A DNA stretch of 64,000 nucleotides from Saprospiraceae bacterium (GTDB lineage: Bacteria; Bacteroidota; Bacteroidia; Chitinophagales; Saprospiraceae), in assembly GCA_022841345.1 (NCBI GenBank), contig JALHRR010000027.1:1-64000 (forward strand). Reading direction: 5' to 3'. Under the pieces are notes generated by a model. It saw only the letters and a list, made by a program, of their open reading frames with translations, searched no databases and was not told the DNA's origin. Shown here one piece after another: positions 18,349-27,354 of the stretch; positions within the stretch are counted from its first letter, which is position 1; the number at the start of each line of letters is the position of its first letter. A program made the translations under genes and the position numbers.

Positions 18349-19160
18349 TCTGCCTTGCGGTATAAAAGGTGAAGAGGAGTACCAAGTATAATGCCCATTT
18401 TGTCATATGACATTCTGAAATTTCTTCGGGCTAGTTCATATTCTGATTGAGCGATAGTGGAAATTTCCATCATCCGGGTAAATGAGGTCACATCAATATT
18501 GCCGGACTTGTAGTCTTGTTCTGCAATAATGGTATTTGTTCTGGCAGCTTCCTGCATAGCGAATCTTATTTGCATCATTCGCTGACTGGAGAGCAGATAA
18601 TGATATTCTTCTATCACCTGCTGGCTGATCACCAGGCTCATTTCTTCAGTTTTGTATCGGGTGGCTTCTATTTCATGTCGTTCAAGGGTGACTCTGTTTT
18701 TTCTGGTGGCAAATTCATAAAGAGGAACATTTAAATTAAATCCTGCTCTATACCCATTTGCAATATTTAATATATCAGTATTAGAGGATCCTGTGGCCAC
18801 AAGCGTTTGATTTCCATATCCATAGTTCACAAAACCTGTCAGCATATTAGTCCAGGTTTTTTGTGCAATTTTGAGCCGTTGAGTTGCAGATCCTATTAAT
18901 TCCTGATTTAGCTTAACAGTCGGGTGAGACTGCACCGCTATCAATATCAAAGAGTCCAGAGAAGGTAATTGCAGATAAAGGTCTTTATTCAGGTCAAATG
19001 TCTGAGTTGCCTCCTGAGATACAATAATCGCGGGATCCTGTGCCTTTACAGATCCGGCACTTGCAACCAATATTCCTGCACAAAAAACAATGCTTTGAAC
19101 TGCACCTGATAATGTCATCCGGTTGGCAATTATGTTTATCGCATTTAAAGGTTGTATCAT
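18345..19160 (-). CDS. Short TolC-like outer-membrane protein
   Basis: A 271-residue protein with a cleavable-looking leader ending ASAGSVKAQ at about residue 41. It has one outer-membrane-efflux-protein repeat: PSLDSLILIAVQSHPTVKLNQELIGSA, a beta segment around NGYRAGFNLNVPLYEFATRKNRV, and long helices with YKSGNIDVTSFTRMMEI. TolC-family channels normally carry two such repeats in about 430 residues, so this one is half size. As first gene of the polysaccharide operon it may replace Wza as the outer-membrane component, or be a non-channel relative. The ATG at 19160 lies before the signal; an internal ATG near the MTLSGAV segment is an alternative. Confidence 0.75.
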   Translation of the reverse strand: MIQPLNAINIIANRMTLSGAVQSIVFCAGILVASAGSVKAQDPAIIVSQEATQTFDLNKDLYLQLPSLDSLILIAVQSHPTVKLNQELIGSATQRLKIAQKTWTNMLTGFVNYGYGNQTLVATGSSNTDILNIANGYRAGFNLNVPLYEFATRKNRVTLERHEIEATRYKTEEMSLVISQQVIEEYHYLLSSQRMMQIRFAMQEAARTNTIIAEQDYKSGNIDVTSFTRMMEISTIAQSEYELARRNFRMSYDKMGIILGTPLHLLYRKAE

Positions 19161-19705
19161 ATAAAATCTGTTATGTTAAATCATGATGGGTTGCAGTATC
19201 AGGATTTAAGCTATTTCAAATTGTCCACATTATAAATTATTATAATGCAAATAGTGTGCCTGTTTAAACAATAGGAGAGATGATTAAATTCCATATGCGC
19301 CAAAACAGGTCTTTTCTAATCTGGTAAAGAATCTTAATGTGCACCAAAACTCTGTAAGGATACTTTTTATTTTTATGTTACGGGCATAGAATTCGGTTTT
19401 ACAAATCCAATTTTGGTACTTTGCAAGCTGTATTATGTTAACGATATGTTAAATATTTCATTTCAATTTAACTGACTTGTGTCACTATTATAAAGTCTCA
19501 ATAATATATTAAATTATTATACAATCTATAGTAATGTGATTCTCAGAATTTCAAGAAAATTACCTTTTTCACTGAATAGAAGTAACACATGACTTTCATG
19601 CTTTTTTGCTAAATCGACCTGAAATTGAGTTCATCAGCAAATCATGAGATTATGCATACAATTGAATTTGCGTGTACCTTTGGGTCGGATTCAATCGGAA
19701 ATTTT
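19161..19705. other. AT-rich divergent intergenic region
   Basis: These 545 bp separate the minus-strand polysaccharide operon from the plus-strand metalloprotease. The sequence is very AT-rich and should hold promoters for both sides. I found no strict TAnnTTTG match for either gene; TACTTTG at 19417-19423 is one base short. No gene, hairpin or repeat stands out. Confidence 0.5.
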
Positions 19706-22060
19706 ATGAAATACAGGATAGCAAAGCTGTTACTCCTGTTTGTAGTTATCATTTATGGCACTCACCTGAATGCTATGGATTCTGCTACAAACTATGGTTT
19801 GACTGCAAATATACATACCCTTCAAAAGGGTACTTCGTCTGTCAGCAGAGAAGTAAATGATCCAGAGGCTAAAGACCCTTTACCTATTTCGGATCTGTTT
19901 CAAAAGACATCTTATAGAAGCGGTCTTTCATCACTTGGGGAAGTGCTGAAAGACGCTTCTTTTTTGGAACTGGACGCTAGCACTCTGCAATCATGGCTGT
20001 CTCAGGATGCACCTAAAGTGCATTTGTCACTTCCTCAATCTTCCAGAAGTGAATTAATCTTAGAATTAAGTGAAGTAGCTTTATTAACAGATGATTTTAA
20101 AATCATAACTGACATGGGTGATTTTGACATGTCACAATTTAAAGGAGCTAAGTTTTATAAAGGAATCGTTGCAGGTCACAGTGAAAGCTTAGTTTCATTT
20201 AGTGTCCTGGAAGATCAGGTGATCGGAATGATTTCTATTGATGGCGTGAGTCAGGTACTCCACAAAATGGATAAGGAAGAAGTGTACATATTATATTATA
20301 ATGATGACTTGATGGTTTCACACCCATTTTCCTGTGGTGTCGAAGATGAAGATCCGGAATCCAGAGGAGGTGAAGAAACTGAAGAATCAAACAGTGACGG
20401 AAAGGGGCAGTCTGTACCATGCATAAGGATATCTCTTGAATGTGATCATGCTTTATTTGTTGACAAAGGAGGAGTGGTCAATACTGCCAATTGGATAGCA
20501 GCAGTATTCAATAATGTGGCAGCTTTGTACCAATTAGAATCTGTCATATTAACTTTATCAGAAGTTTTTGTCTGGACCACTAAAGACCCTTACAGCACAA
20601 AGAGCTCTGTAACTGCACTGAACCAATTCAGAACCATTAGAAAGACATTCAATGGTGATATAGCTCACCTTGCTGCATTAGGAGGCAAATCAATTGGAGG
20701 AGTAGCCTGGTTGGATGTAATTTGCAACAGCGGCTATCGATATGGATACAGTAATATCCACAGCACATATCAGGATGTGCCTGTTTTTTCATGGTCAGTT
20801 GAAGTGATTGCTCATGAAATAGGCCATAATCTTGGTTCCAGACATACACATTGGTGTGGATGGCAGGGCGGTCCAATCGACGATTGCTTTGTACCGGAAG
20901 GAAAATGTACAAGAGGCCCGGCCCCGGAAAACGGCGGAACTATTATGTCCTATTGCCATTTGAGTGGTGCTGGAATCAATTTTAATAAAGGTTTCGGAGT
21001 CCAGCCGGGTGACCGTATAAGAAGCAGAGTAGTGAATGCAAGCTGTCTGACTTCATGTGCATTGCCTGCAGAAGGTGTCTGCGGAAAACCCGGCGAACTT
21101 CAACTTATAAATGTATCTCACGAAACAGCCATCATGAAATGGCAGAAAGGTTTGGGAGCTTCTCAATATCTCGTAAGTTATAAGTTGAAGGATGCTGAAA
21201 ACTGGACATCCATATCCCAGGATACAAATGTTTTTGCAATCTCAGGTTTATCAATTAATACCTGGTATAGTGTCAAAGTGCAATCAAAATGCGATACTAC
21301 TTTTAGTCCTGCCTCTACAGTTGTTGAATTCAGAACACTTAATGAATCTGAATATTGCCAGAGTAAAGGACAGTCCACTTTAATGGAGTGGATCGAGCAT
21401 GTAGAAATTGCCAACATTAAAAGAGTGTCTGCAAGTGATAACGGATACGCAGACGCTTCACATCTGGTGGCAAACATGGAAACAGGCAGGACATATACCC
21501 TTACATTCAAGGCAGGTATGAACCGTGCTAATTTTAATGAATTCTGGAGAATGTGGGTAGACTATGATCAGAATGGCAGATTTGATGAAAATGAATTAGT
21601 TTTCGGTCGAATTTCCAGTACAACTGCACCGATGACCCGTGCTATCAGGATCCCGGCATCAGCGAAATCCGGATTGACAAAAATGAGAATCGCAATGAAA
21701 TATGGCTCTCACGCAACATCTTGTGAATCATTCGAATACGGTGAAGTAGAAGATTATAGTATCAATGTAATCAATGGTTCAAATTTGCTGGCATCTGAAG
21801 AAAATAGCGAACTTGAATTGTTTCCTAATCCTACAACCGACTGGCTTGTCATTAAAAATATTCGCAGACTGGAATCTAATGAACAGGGTCAATTAACAGT
21901 GTACAATATGCTTGGAAACGTAGTATGGCAACAATCGCTCAATGATATTGATGAATCTCAGGAACTCAGCTTAAATATTCAAAGCTGGCCTTCCGGACAA
22001 TATATCCTTACGAGGAATCAAGATAACCTTAATACGCAGCACAAATTTTTAAAGCTGTGA
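19706..22060 (+). CDS. Secreted M12B-like metalloprotease, T9SS substrate
   Basis: About 784 residues if started at ATG 19706, where a clean signal peptide begins (MKYRIAKLLLLFVVIIYGTHLNA); a TTG 27 codons upstream is less likely. The zinc site HEIGHNLGSRHTH (H370, H374, H380) and the Met-turn GGTIMSYCH identify a reprolysin/M12B-type endopeptidase. A fibronectin-III-like domain follows (PGELQLINVSHETAIMKWQK...). A GEVED-type domain comes next (WRMWVDYDQNGRFDENELVF...FEYGEVEDYS), then a T9SS type A sorting domain (LFPNPTTDWLVI...PSGQYILT). It is expected to be exported and surface-attached or released, degrading proteins outside the cell. Confidence 0.93.
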   Translation: MKYRIAKLLLLFVVIIYGTHLNAMDSATNYGLTANIHTLQKGTSSVSREVNDPEAKDPLPISDLFQKTSYRSGLSSLGEVLKDASFLELDASTLQSWLSQDAPKVHLSLPQSSRSELILELSEVALLTDDFKIITDMGDFDMSQFKGAKFYKGIVAGHSESLVSFSVLEDQVIGMISIDGVSQVLHKMDKEEVYILYYNDDLMVSHPFSCGVEDEDPESRGGEETEESNSDGKGQSVPCIRISLECDHALFVDKGGVVNTANWIAAVFNNVAALYQLESVILTLSEVFVWTTKDPYSTKSSVTALNQFRTIRKTFNGDIAHLAALGGKSIGGVAWLDVICNSGYRYGYSNIHSTYQDVPVFSWSVEVIAHEIGHNLGSRHTHWCGWQGGPIDDCFVPEGKCTRGPAPENGGTIMSYCHLSGAGINFNKGFGVQPGDRIRSRVVNASCLTSCALPAEGVCGKPGELQLINVSHETAIMKWQKGLGASQYLVSYKLKDAENWTSISQDTNVFAISGLSINTWYSVKVQSKCDTTFSPASTVVEFRTLNESEYCQSKGQSTLMEWIEHVEIANIKRVSASDNGYADASHLVANMETGRTYTLTFKAGMNRANFNEFWRMWVDYDQNGRFDENELVFGRISSTTAPMTRAIRIPASAKSGLTKMRIAMKYGSHATSCESFEYGEVEDYSINVINGSNLLASEENSELELFPNPTTDWLVIKNIRRLESNEQGQLTVYNMLGNVVWQQSLNDIDESQELSLNIQSWPSGQYILTRNQDNLNTQHKFLKL

Positions 22061-22098
22061 AGGAGGCGTTCGCTGAAGAACGAATGCCTTCTTTTCTC
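22059..22098 (+). terminator. Terminator after metalloprotease
   Basis: An imperfect hairpin pairs GAAGGAGGCGTTC with GAACGAATGCCTTC around the loop GCTGAA and is followed by TTTTC. It begins on the stop codon of the metalloprotease gene. Confidence 0.75.
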
Positions 22099-22193
22099 TA
22101 TGAGAGGGAGGAAAGAAATCTTTAACAATCTCAAAATCCCTGATATTGAACTGGATCTGGCTTTTCCTTTTGTGAAAAGCAGATCCTTTTCAT

Positions 22194-22829
22194 TTAATCC
22201 TTTGGCACTTCTACCAGGGTAATATCAAATGTGTTATCTTTAAACATGTTAAGAAGCGACATTCCTGTTTGCCTTAAGTGAGCAAGTTCAGACGGAAGCA
22301 ATTGTTTATTTTGATAATAAAGTATAAAGTAGTAGCCTACAGCCTCCACATGCCAGCTTTTTTTGTCTGAGAAAAAATGCAAAAGATTTTCACCAAAAAA
22401 ACTTCTGACAATGTCTTCTTCCTCTGCCTGAAGCAGGTATTGTTTTGAAAATATGGGATATGACTCAAAGTCTATATCCTGCATTCCCAGTAAAGTACCG
22501 ATTTTGTGAAGTATATTTTCAGGCTGCATTCTGAAGGATGGTATTCCAAGATGCTTGGACGAAACAAAGAAAACGTTTTGTTTAAAGGTTTGTGACGACT
22601 TTCCCGTGCTAATGGTATACCTGTAATCAAACATATATATTTTTTCTTCCATCCATTCGTCCATTTCAAACATGATATTCTCAAGTTTTTTGGCTCCTCC
22701 GCGGCTAAATAACTTAAAGTGTTCCAACATTGGTAATAGCCTGGTATCATCTTTTTCCAGAAAATCCATTTTCCAGTTAAAAGCCAGTGAAGCTATCTGT
22801 TCAGCTCTTGTTTTGTTTTTAGATAACAT
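22194..22829 (-). CDS. Hypothetical protein
   Basis: A 211-residue protein I do not recognise. It lacks a signal peptide and strong transmembrane segments. Notable parts are an N-terminal AEQIASLAFNWKMDF, a GGAKKLENIMF stretch, FDYRYTISTGKSS (a Y-rich strand followed by a turn), VFFVSSKHLGIPSFRMQPEN and a SWHVEAVGYYFILYYQNK strand. The pattern of a short helix then FDYRY...FVSS strands recalls small cytosolic proteins in Bacteroidota that follow membrane proteins of DUF3137 type, but no assignment is possible. It is alone on the minus strand, convergent with the metalloprotease. Confidence 0.7.
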   Translation of the reverse strand: MLSKNKTRAEQIASLAFNWKMDFLEKDDTRLLPMLEHFKLFSRGGAKKLENIMFEMDEWMEEKIYMFDYRYTISTGKSSQTFKQNVFFVSSKHLGIPSFRMQPENILHKIGTLLGMQDIDFESYPIFSKQYLLQAEEEDIVRSFFGENLLHFFSDKKSWHVEAVGYYFILYYQNKQLLPSELAHLRQTGMSLLNMFKDNTFDITLVEVPKD

Positions 22830-22901
22830 ATCCTGTATTTATAACAAATGTACCAACCTTGCATTAAACTTCATCGTATCAGTTGGAGATTGTAATAATT
22901 A

Positions 22902-22976
22902 ATGAAACTTAAGGTAAAGATTTTAATAGGATTCATTCTCATTTATTTTGGTTATTTAAGTGTTTTGTCTCGCTGA
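22902..22976 (+). CDS. Candidate 24-residue hydrophobic small ORF
   Basis: An ATG at 22902 opens a 24-codon frame: a Lys-rich start (MKLKVK) then one hydrophobic helix (ILIGFILIYFGYLSVL) ending SR. A GGAG at 22885-22888 lies 13 nt upstream. The stop codon falls inside the left arm of a strong terminator, so the transcript would end immediately after translation. It could be a small membrane peptide or a leader peptide before the sigma factor gene at 23130. No homology can be judged at this length. Confidence 0.4.
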   Translation: MKLKVKILIGFILIYFGYLSVLSR

Positions 22977-23017
22977 GGCTCCCAACCCAGACCTTTTTTG
23001 TCTCAGCGAGCTTTTTT
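22969..23017 (+). terminator. Strong intrinsic terminator
   Basis: CTCGCTGAG (22969-22977) pairs perfectly with CTCAGCGAG (23002-23010) and is followed by C and six T residues. No long plus-strand gene ends here, which points to the small ORF at 22902 or an unannotated short RNA as its client, or to attenuation ahead of the sigma-factor gene. Confidence 0.8.
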
Positions 23018-23129
23018 CTCAGAATGAAGGATTTAAAATGAATTATCTTTGAATTTGGAAGCGTCAGATCTTGAGTCATTTACGAGTATTTTTAAATCTG
23101 AAGAAAAATAATTTTTAGGAGAGTAATAC

Positions 23130-23684
23130 ATGCAACCGGATCCTGAGATTATAAAAGGCTGTGTTAATGGTGAACAGAAGGCTCAGCACTTGCTGTACAA
23201 GGAGTGTTATAGCTTCTTTTTCGGGATTTGCTTCAGATATGTAAAAAAAGAAGATGAAGCAGCAGCTTTAATGAATCAGGGGTTTCTTAAAGTTTTGAAT
23301 AATCTGCATCTCTACAACGCCCAAATCCCTTTTACTGCCTGGGCCAGGAGGATAATGGTCAATACTATTATTGATGCTTTCCGGAGTAATAAGAAACATA
23401 AAGTAGTTGATTCCGTGGATTTTGTAAATGAACGCAAATATGATGCTGCTATGCAGCCATATCGGGAAGTACCTGATGGAATGGATATGGAGATCGTTGA
23501 AAAAGCAATCGCAAATCTACCGGAACCATCCGGAACAGTTTTTAATCTTTTCGTAATTGATGGTTATTCACATCAGGAAATAGCAGATAAAATGAAAATG
23601 AGTGTCGGAACAAGCAAATGGCACTTATCTAAAGCAAGAGGACTATTGAAAGAGAGAATTGGAAAATTATTTATATCTGTATAA
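23130..23684 (+). CDS. ECF-type sigma-70 family factor
   Basis: A 184-residue extracytoplasmic-function sigma factor. Region 2 covers about 22-92 (YKECYSFFFGICFRYVKKEDEAAALMNQGFLKVL and FTAWARRIMVNTIIDAFR), and region 4 covers about 125-178 (IANLPEPSGTVFNLFVIDGYSHQEIADKMKMSVGTSKWHLSKARGLL). It should direct RNA polymerase to its own operon and other targets under envelope or extracellular signals. A TATCTTTG -7-like element lies at 23044-23051. The following gene starts 6 bp downstream and is the probable membrane regulator, although no classical anti-sigma domain is visible. Confidence 0.92.
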   Translation: MQPDPEIIKGCVNGEQKAQHLLYKECYSFFFGICFRYVKKEDEAAALMNQGFLKVLNNLHLYNAQIPFTAWARRIMVNTIIDAFRSNKKHKVVDSVDFVNERKYDAAMQPYREVPDGMDMEIVEKAIANLPEPSGTVFNLFVIDGYSHQEIADKMKMSVGTSKWHLSKARGLLKERIGKLFISV

Positions 23685-23690
23685 CAAGCT

Positions 23691-25088
23691 ATGGACCCAA
23701 TTGAACGACATATAAAAAAGCATTTTGATAACAAGAGCTACCCTTACAATGAATCTCATTGGCTGGAGGCCCGGCAATTGATATCTGACAATAATCGAAA
23801 GAAACGCCGATGGTTTTTGTGGTGGACCACCGGGGTATCCGTCATCATAATCATTGTCCTCGCTTTTCAGAGTTACAGTACTGAATCGACAATGGTTACC
23901 TTCAATGATATAGAAAACCTTGCATCCAGTGAGGATAAAGACGCCGGAAACACAAGTACCTCAGTCAACGGATTTTCAGTAAATTCTGAGATTAATGCTG
24001 AAGAGAAACCAGCATCTGCCCGTCCTGATGATTCAAATGTATCCGGTAAGAAATCTCAGGAACAGTTGCTATCAGCCGGGACAGAAAGACAGAAAGTAAA
24101 ATCGACAGTAAAATCAAAAGAAACAAGGACCACTTATAAAAATAATGCCCGCAATGAGGCTCTTGTTGATGCAAGTGAATATGAATCTTCAAATACACAG
24201 GAGGCTGTCACCCCTAAAAGTATTGACAATGATATTCCCGCCCCCGCAGCGGATAAGGCTCTTTTTTCTGAAAAGGAAGGTATAACCAGTGTTTCTGGGA
24301 CTGATGCATCTGTTTTGGAAAATTCTGAGCAAAGCTCCGCAGAGGAACCAAATCCGGAAAGCGCTGAAAATATTCTACCGGCAGAACAACCACTTGTGGA
24401 AAATTCAGAATCAGTATCGGAAGTAATGCCAATTACTCCTGTCAGAAAAAGAGCTAAATTGGGATGGGGATTTGTAGCGGGATATCTGATGCAAAAACAA
24501 TTTACGCAAGATCAATGGCTGAAAGGTGCTTATTTTGGAGCAAGAATCAGCCGGGTACTTTCTTCTAAATGGAGTGTAGGTACAGATGTATCCGTAGCAG
24601 TACAGGAAGTAAATGCTGTCCATTTTCATCACAATGCCATCTCAGGTTATGGTTTTGGAAGAGATAGTATAGTTACTGATTTGTTTGCCAAAAGGGCCAT
24701 AACACTTCAAATACCCATAACATTATCTTATGCAATTGGAAAACATACTTTCGCCGGAATGATAGGCACAAGGATATTGCTGGATGCGCAGGCCAGTATG
24801 CAAAAATTGTATTATACCAATGCAGATCCGGAGGATACATCCCCAACAGGAATTGTACCCAGATCTCGAATAATATCAAAAAAGGAGCAATTAATGCCGG
24901 TGGGAGCAGTGTCTCCTTTTTCTATTTATTCAGGTTTGAGATACGGATGGATGATAGGGAAAGGATGGGGACTGGAAACAAATATTTCTGTTCCACTATA
25001 TCATAGAAGCGCAAAGCTTGATTTTGGCACCAGAATAGCGGCAGATCAGGGATTGAGATTGGAAGTAGGACTTTTAAAAGTCTTTTAA
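23691..25088 (+). CDS. Membrane-anchored beta-barrel-like protein
   Basis: A 465-residue protein of unusual layout. A 40-residue charged N-terminus (DPIERHIKKHFDNK...ARQLI) resembles cytoplasmic parts of anti-sigma-like proteins, and a single transmembrane helix follows at 41-60 (WFLWWTTGVSVIIIIVLAF). Then comes a long Ser/Glu-rich low-complexity linker (about 65-245) and a C-terminal domain of alternating beta strands (from GWGFVAGYLM to RLEVGLLKVF) like outer-membrane beta-barrel families. It is coupled with the ECF sigma factor, so it may act as an inner-membrane regulator that spans the periplasm. The barrel-like assignment is by pattern only. Confidence 0.75.
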   Translation: MDPIERHIKKHFDNKSYPYNESHWLEARQLISDNNRKKRRWFLWWTTGVSVIIIIVLAFQSYSTESTMVTFNDIENLASSEDKDAGNTSTSVNGFSVNSEINAEEKPASARPDDSNVSGKKSQEQLLSAGTERQKVKSTVKSKETRTTYKNNARNEALVDASEYESSNTQEAVTPKSIDNDIPAPAADKALFSEKEGITSVSGTDASVLENSEQSSAEEPNPESAENILPAEQPLVENSESVSEVMPITPVRKRAKLGWGFVAGYLMQKQFTQDQWLKGAYFGARISRVLSSKWSVGTDVSVAVQEVNAVHFHHNAISGYGFGRDSIVTDLFAKRAITLQIPITLSYAIGKHTFAGMIGTRILLDAQASMQKLYYTNADPEDTSPTGIVPRSRIISKKEQLMPVGAVSPFSIYSGLRYGWMIGKGWGLETNISVPLYHRSAKLDFGTRIAADQGLRLEVGLLKVF

Positions 25089-25100
25089 ATAAAAGAACAA

Positions 25101-26231
25101 GTGATGAGGAAAATTTTATTATTAATTCTGCCCTTGTTGTGCATTTTACAGTCATGTGTAAAGCCTGATGAGCCGGATGACATTTCCACGGTTCCTGTGT
25201 TTACAGTCGATGGAACTCTAAATGGAGCACCTGTATCAATGGCAGCTGGTGAAAATGGAATGTACATGTTTACTTTTGCGCGTGAAGAGCCGGATGGTAC
25301 TTTTGCTTATGGGGGCAGAATTGCGAAAGAAAATTGTGAAAATAATTGTGGTCCGGCGCTGGAAATCTTTCTGATAGATACGCTTCCATTCATCCTGCAG
25401 AATGGGGAAAGTCGTGTTTGGGAACAACTAACGGGAATACTTTTTCATGGTTCAGTTTTGAATGAAAATGTGCGTTGCGAGATGGATCTCTTAAATCATT
25501 CATATTCACCATATGGAGGACTGGAGGAAAGATGGCAGTTCAATGATGCTTGCACTGTACATGGTAAATTAAAAGCTGATTACCTGTATTTTCCATCTAC
25601 GGGAGCTGTAAAAACAACCCTGATGATGAAGGATAGTGCCGGAAATGAAGCCAGTATTCAAAAGACTCTTGATTATTACAAAAAAGAAGATTCTAAATTG
25701 AGGTTGAAAGTTGAACATTGTACTCCCGGGAAAGCCAGATTAACTGTAGACAATCCAGATCAATACAACCTCACTTACAAATGGGATGATCAAAGCTATG
25801 CTTCTTACAAATGCGTAAACCTTGAGTATACTAATGTACTTCATAGTGTAACTGTTGTTGCTGATGAAATAGAATATGAGACAGTCCTTAGTTGTACTGT
25901 TAAAAAGGATGGCTCAGACATTTCCTATCTGCGGGCTGATTTTGGTTTTGATATTATAGATCATGACTTCAAAATGGCAGATGCATGGCCAAGAGTTGTT
26001 ATTCGCTACAGAGACGAAAATGGTAAGTGGTATGACAGCAGAAATATCCACCAAAATGATTACTGCAATTATTTCACCTTAACGGATGTTCAGTCATATC
26101 ATGCAGATTACCAGGGGAATAATACAAAAAAAGCAGAGGCATTCTTTTCAGTGTCTCTTAGAGATAGTTTGCTCCAATGCATCGAGCTCGAACATTTTCA
26201 TGTCAAATTTGGATTTGGAAGCAGAGAGTAA
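25101..26231 (+). CDS. Hypothetical lipoprotein
   Basis: A 376-residue predicted lipoprotein. The leader MMRKILLLILPLLCILQSC ends at a lipobox cysteine (C19), after which KPDEPDD suggests export. A second methionine (M2) is an equally good start. The mature part is beta-rich; it contains segments such as FTFAREEPDGTFAYGGRI and DSAGNEASIQKTLDYYKKED, and a PKD-like stretch KARLTVDNPDQYNLTYKWDDQ. I recognise no named family. It is 12 bp after the sigma-operon gene and probably belongs to that operon, possibly as a target or sensor of the sigma factor. Confidence 0.75.
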   Translation: MMRKILLLILPLLCILQSCVKPDEPDDISTVPVFTVDGTLNGAPVSMAAGENGMYMFTFAREEPDGTFAYGGRIAKENCENNCGPALEIFLIDTLPFILQNGESRVWEQLTGILFHGSVLNENVRCEMDLLNHSYSPYGGLEERWQFNDACTVHGKLKADYLYFPSTGAVKTTLMMKDSAGNEASIQKTLDYYKKEDSKLRLKVEHCTPGKARLTVDNPDQYNLTYKWDDQSYASYKCVNLEYTNVLHSVTVVADEIEYETVLSCTVKKDGSDISYLRADFGFDIIDHDFKMADAWPRVVIRYRDENGKWYDSRNIHQNDYCNYFTLTDVQSYHADYQGNNTKKAEAFFSVSLRDSLLQCIELEHFHVKFGFGSRE

Positions 26232-26240
26232 GTGAAAAAA

Positions 26241-26264
26241 AAATGGCCGGTTTCCCGGCCATTT
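26241..26264. terminator. Bidirectional terminator
   Basis: A perfect 10-bp stem AAATGGCCGG/CCGGCCATTT with loop TTTC lies between two convergent genes. Both flanks are A/T-rich in the right sense (A-run before, TTT after), so it can serve the sigma-factor operon and the minus-strand gene. Confidence 0.85.
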
Positions 26265-26267
26265 CTA

Positions 26268-26756
26268 TTATGCGCTCAATTTTTCACTTAGTACTGATCT
26301 CCATTTATCAACTAAAACCCATTCTCCATTAAGAGACAGACTTTCAGACCTGTCAAAAAAGTCGAGACTTTTTTCAGGAATGCCCGGTGTTTTCGGTGAT
26401 AGTACCAATTGAAGGTTAGCCGCCCCATTTCCATTGGTAATGGGGCCATGATTTTTCTTATGGCTATCACGAATGATACATTTGTGATAATCAGTCAAAT
26501 TGATAACTTGCTCATTCCAGTTATCGTTTGATTTTTTAAGATAAATAATGGCCTTTTTACTTTCATCCAAACCAATAGCATATTGTTGGTTCCAATAGTC
26601 TAATTGATCCAATTTCAGATTGTGTTCTGATGCTTTTGATTTTATAAGATCAAGTATTTTTTTCTTTTTGTTTGATTGCACTCTGGAAAGATAAATGAAA
26701 GGTAGAGTGAAGGCAGCAATTGAAATAATTGCCACCAATGCTGATGCCATATCCAT
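26268..26756 (-). CDS. Hypothetical membrane-anchored protein
   Basis: A 162-residue protein with one N-terminal transmembrane helix (about 3-24, ASALVAIISIAAFTLPFIYL), then a lysine-rich stretch (SNKKKKILDLIKSKASEHNLKL). The cytoplasmic domain contains a DYWNQQYAIGLDESKKAIIYLKKS strand pair and GNGAANLQLVLSP. The pattern, with membrane helix, basic stretch and a YAIGLDE...IIYLK core, is seen in small uncharacterised Bacteroidota proteins; no function is known to me. It ends at a shared terminator and stands near another small minus-strand gene. Confidence 0.65.
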   Translation of the reverse strand: MDMASALVAIISIAAFTLPFIYLSRVQSNKKKKILDLIKSKASEHNLKLDQLDYWNQQYAIGLDESKKAIIYLKKSNDNWNEQVINLTDYHKCIIRDSHKKNHGPITNGNGAANLQLVLSPKTPGIPEKSLDFFDRSESLSLNGEWVLVDKWRSVLSEKLSA

Positions 26757-26802
26757 GGTAAGATGAATTTAGAAATAAGAAATAAGAATTTAGAAGGATC
26801 CT

Positions 26803-26822
26803 TGTCTTGCTTAGGCAAGACA
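26803..26822. other. Perfect 8-bp hairpin
   Basis: TGTCTTGC and GCAAGACA pair around TTAG. It lies 50 bp past the 3' end of the minus-strand gene at 26871 and upstream of 26756. There is no T-run, so termination is uncertain. The flank also has short AGAAATA/ATAAGAATTTAGAA direct repeats. Confidence 0.5.
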
Positions 26823-26870
26823 CAGGATATAGATCTGCCGCTTTGACACAGGCAAAGAACAGAATCTATC

Positions 26871-27239
26871 TTACCAGAAAAAATGGGAAGGGAAAATGAT
26901 TTTGGATACTGAAAGGCTCAGTTCCATTACAAGTGAGAGAAGGCTTGCTTGTTTCCATTTGATGAAAAGCTGTCCTTCAATATGCCTTAAAAAAGATGTT
27001 TTGTTTTTCTCCAGACTCTTTACAGGATGTATTATGATCTGTTGAAGCCCTGAAAAATTGATTTCAGCAAATAACGGACGTATTGTATTTGCGCTCAGTT
27101 GTTCTGCAACCGGCTCATTAACAAGGGCACTTTCCTTTTGAAATTTGTTGATCTCGTGGAGAAGCTGAACAGAAGTACCCAGCAGAATCAAGGCTGCCAG
27201 GTAAAGTGAAAATATTTTTGAAAAAATACTACTGTTCAT
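26871..27239 (-). CDS. Small hypothetical exported protein
   Basis: About 122 residues from ATG 27239, where an N-terminal hydrophobic helix starts (MNSSIFSKIFSLYLAALILLG). The longer frame to 27290 adds 17 residues with no signal character. The rest, such as HEINKFQKESALVNEPVAEQL and LQQIIIHPVKSLEKNKTSF, shows no recognisable motif. It probably encodes a membrane-bound or secreted small protein, but it may also be non-coding; there is no homology-based support. Confidence 0.45.
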   Translation of the reverse strand: MNSSIFSKIFSLYLAALILLGTSVQLLHEINKFQKESALVNEPVAEQLSANTIRPLFAEINFSGLQQIIIHPVKSLEKNKTSFLRHIEGQLFIKWKQASLLSLVMELSLSVSKIIFPSHFFW

Positions 27240-27354
27240 AAAGACTGCAAAGATATGCCAATTCGAATCCAATGTATTCGTAGAGGGCAATTATATATTC
27301 CTGAAAATAAAAAAATCGTCTTTCGGTTCCCTGATCTACTTCCCGGTTTTCATC

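Noticed and set aside
22969-23017. Riboswitch or attenuator controlling the sigma factor
   Set aside because: Only a simple terminator stem is visible; no conserved aptamer features or alternative anti-terminator pairing was found, so only a terminator is called.
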